A DNA stretch of 64,000 bases, from contig JBGQAK010000016.1 of the NCBI GenBank assembly GCA_041494245.1, forward strand, positions 1 through 64,000, read 5' to 3'. How positions within the stretch are numbered: position 1 is the stretch's first letter; every line of letters starts with the position of its first letter. Positions 63,830 through 64,000 of this stretch are shown piece by piece. The translations under genes and the position numbers were made by a program. The notes below the pieces were generated by a model. That model was not told the DNA's origin. It saw only the letters and a program-made list of their open reading frames with translations, and did not search any database. Source of the stretch: RBG-13-68-16 sp041494245. GTDB lineage: Bacteria > Acidobacteriota > Thermoanaerobaculia > Thermoanaerobaculales > Thermoanaerobaculaceae.

Positions 63830-64000
63830 GGTGTCTCCTCTCCCACGTCGGCCCGGGGGGTCAGCGACCACGAGAAGGTGGGACAGCGCTGGGCACTCTG
63901 TGCAACCTGGTCAGGCCACCCGGGCGCGACCGGAATCGCCTTCTCCGCAAAGGCCACAGACACGGCCACCAGAAACGCAAGGAACGCCACGGCATACGGC

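Noticed and set aside
63830..64000. Start of a further gene at the right edge
   Set aside because: About 170 bp upstream of the last S74 gene shows no complete frame or motif, and the window ends too soon to judge.

Overview
The window is a high-GC bacterial chromosome segment given over almost entirely to a cell-surface polysaccharide locus, flanked on both sides by large secreted or surface proteins. No rRNA, tRNA, CRISPR array, transposase or phage structural module was seen. The organism is Gram-negative-like: it has a Wzx/Wzy/Wzz-type polysaccharide system, and secreted proteins with InlB-type repeats and a conserved C-terminal domain. The secreted proteins of the S74 class, the 'PCRLLDTR' N-terminal module and the S8 protease with C-terminal extensions resemble what is common in uncultured Acidobacteriota, but this taxonomic guess is an inference without a marker gene.

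Layout. Positions 1-267 hold a hairpin-rich 101-bp tandem repeat. A plus-strand group follows: a GlmS-like amidotransferase (365-2155), a family 2 glycosyltransferase and two O-antigen-ligase/polymerase-like membrane proteins (to 6359). From about 6500 to the right end nearly everything is on the minus strand. Between 6517 and 15136 lie an internally deleted S74 gene remnant, a secreted beta-propeller protein, a 1540-residue subtilisin-like protease and a 5'-truncated S74 gene.

The main locus (15200-55639) reads as two long minus-strand operons. Each begins with a paralogous Wzz-type chain-length regulator. Operon A runs from a promoter near 32650 down to a terminator at 15125-15153: wzz-like, GT39-like, flippase, methyltransferase, GT2, polymerase, CgeB-like GT, GT2, SDR, GT4, SDR, WecA-like initiating transferase and a WbpM/CapD-like dehydratase. 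Operon B runs from about 55970 to 32861: wzz-like, nucleotide-sugar 6-dehydrogenase, WbpP-like epimerase, flippase, formyltransferase, 3,4-ketoisomerase, GNAT acetyltransferase, PLP aminotransferase, GTs, methyltransferases, a polymerase, a secreted transglutaminase-like protein, a secreted TIM-barrel-like protein and an AsnB-type amidotransferase. The enzymes point to a glycan containing N-acylated 3-amino-3,6-dideoxyhexose, a HexNAc uronic acid (possibly amidated by AsnB) and a 6-deoxy-HexNAc initiating sugar. The dTDP-glucose steps (rmlA/rmlB) are not in the window.

The most notable observation is a conserved leader element upstream of both wzz genes. It is a 7-bp hairpin with a 3-nt loop, exactly 4 nt, then GCGGGAGC, about 155 nt before each start codon. 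It resembles the enterobacterial JUMPstart/ops element used by RfaH-type antiterminators and suggests that both operons share processive antitermination control. A 20-codon stump of an epimerase gene at the junction of the two operons suggests they were joined by recombination.

The right end (56113-63829) holds a membrane sulfatase-superfamily protein and three S74 chaperone-domain surface proteins. With the truncated copy and the remnant on the left, this makes a five-member S74 family bracketing the polysaccharide locus. Its members share near-identical 3' DNA, and one has a tandemly duplicated translation start region.
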